Shown here piece after piece: positions 6,346 through 6,347 of a stretch of 6,347 nucleotides of DNA. The stretch is from positions 1-6,347 of the forward strand of contig UROS01000139.1 in the NCBI GenBank assembly GCA_900549445.1, in the 5' to 3' direction. Every line of letters starts with the position of its first letter. The first letter of the stretch is position 1. Under the pieces are notes generated by a model. The model had not been told where the DNA came from. It did not search any database and saw nothing but the letters and a program-made list of their open reading frames with translations. The position numbers and the translations under genes are program-made. This stretch comes from an uncultured Porphyromonadaceae bacterium. Lineage in GTDB: Bacteria > Bacteroidota > Bacteroidia > Bacteroidales > Muribaculaceae.

Positions 6346-6347
6346 GA

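Noticed and set aside
1..6347. CRISPR arrays, tRNA/rRNA genes, insertion sequences
   Set aside because: No regularly spaced long repeats, no tRNA-like cloverleaf or rRNA motif, and no transposase motif or terminal inverted repeats were seen.

Overview
The window most likely comes from a Bacteroidales bacterium. The Muribaculaceae or a relative would fit the fairly G+C-rich coding regions, but that placement is only an impression. Three things point to the order. The start codons lack Shine-Dalgarno sequences and follow A/T-rich leaders. Matches to the Bacteroidetes promoter -7 box (TAnnTTTG) lie upstream of the genes. The protein types (double-propeller/Y_Y_Y sensor with an AraC domain, Bacteroidetes-type ECF sigma factor, DUF3417-type glucan phosphorylase) are typical of the group.

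All three genes lie on the minus strand, so the order of reading is from high to low coordinates. 6213-6347 is a non-coding leader, A/T-rich next to glgP and G+C-rich with several inverted repeats at the window edge. 3651-6212 is a complete alpha-glucan (glycogen) phosphorylase gene, closed by a strong intrinsic terminator at 3586-3625. 3495-3585 is a short regulatory gap with a -7 box and an overlapping 18-bp near-palindrome. 699-3494 encodes a 931-residue membrane-spanning regulator. 453-698 is an A/T-rich gap with two sets of direct repeats and a well-matched promoter. 1-452 is the first 150 codons of an ECF sigma factor gene cut by the window edge.

The phosphorylase releases glucose-1-phosphate from stored or imported alpha-glucan. 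The regulator looks like a hybrid two-component system (HTCS) stripped of its kinase and receiver: a 14-blade periplasmic propeller and Y_Y_Y domain are joined by one transmembrane helix and a short linker directly to an AraC-type DNA-binding domain. It would therefore bind DNA while held in the membrane. Its targets are not shown by the sequence; its own promoter and the sigma-factor promoter next door are the nearest candidates. The terminator and separate promoters suggest three transcription units rather than one operon, so a functional link among the three genes is not established. The most interesting items are the kinase-less HTCS-like regulator and the operator-like sites flanking its gene.
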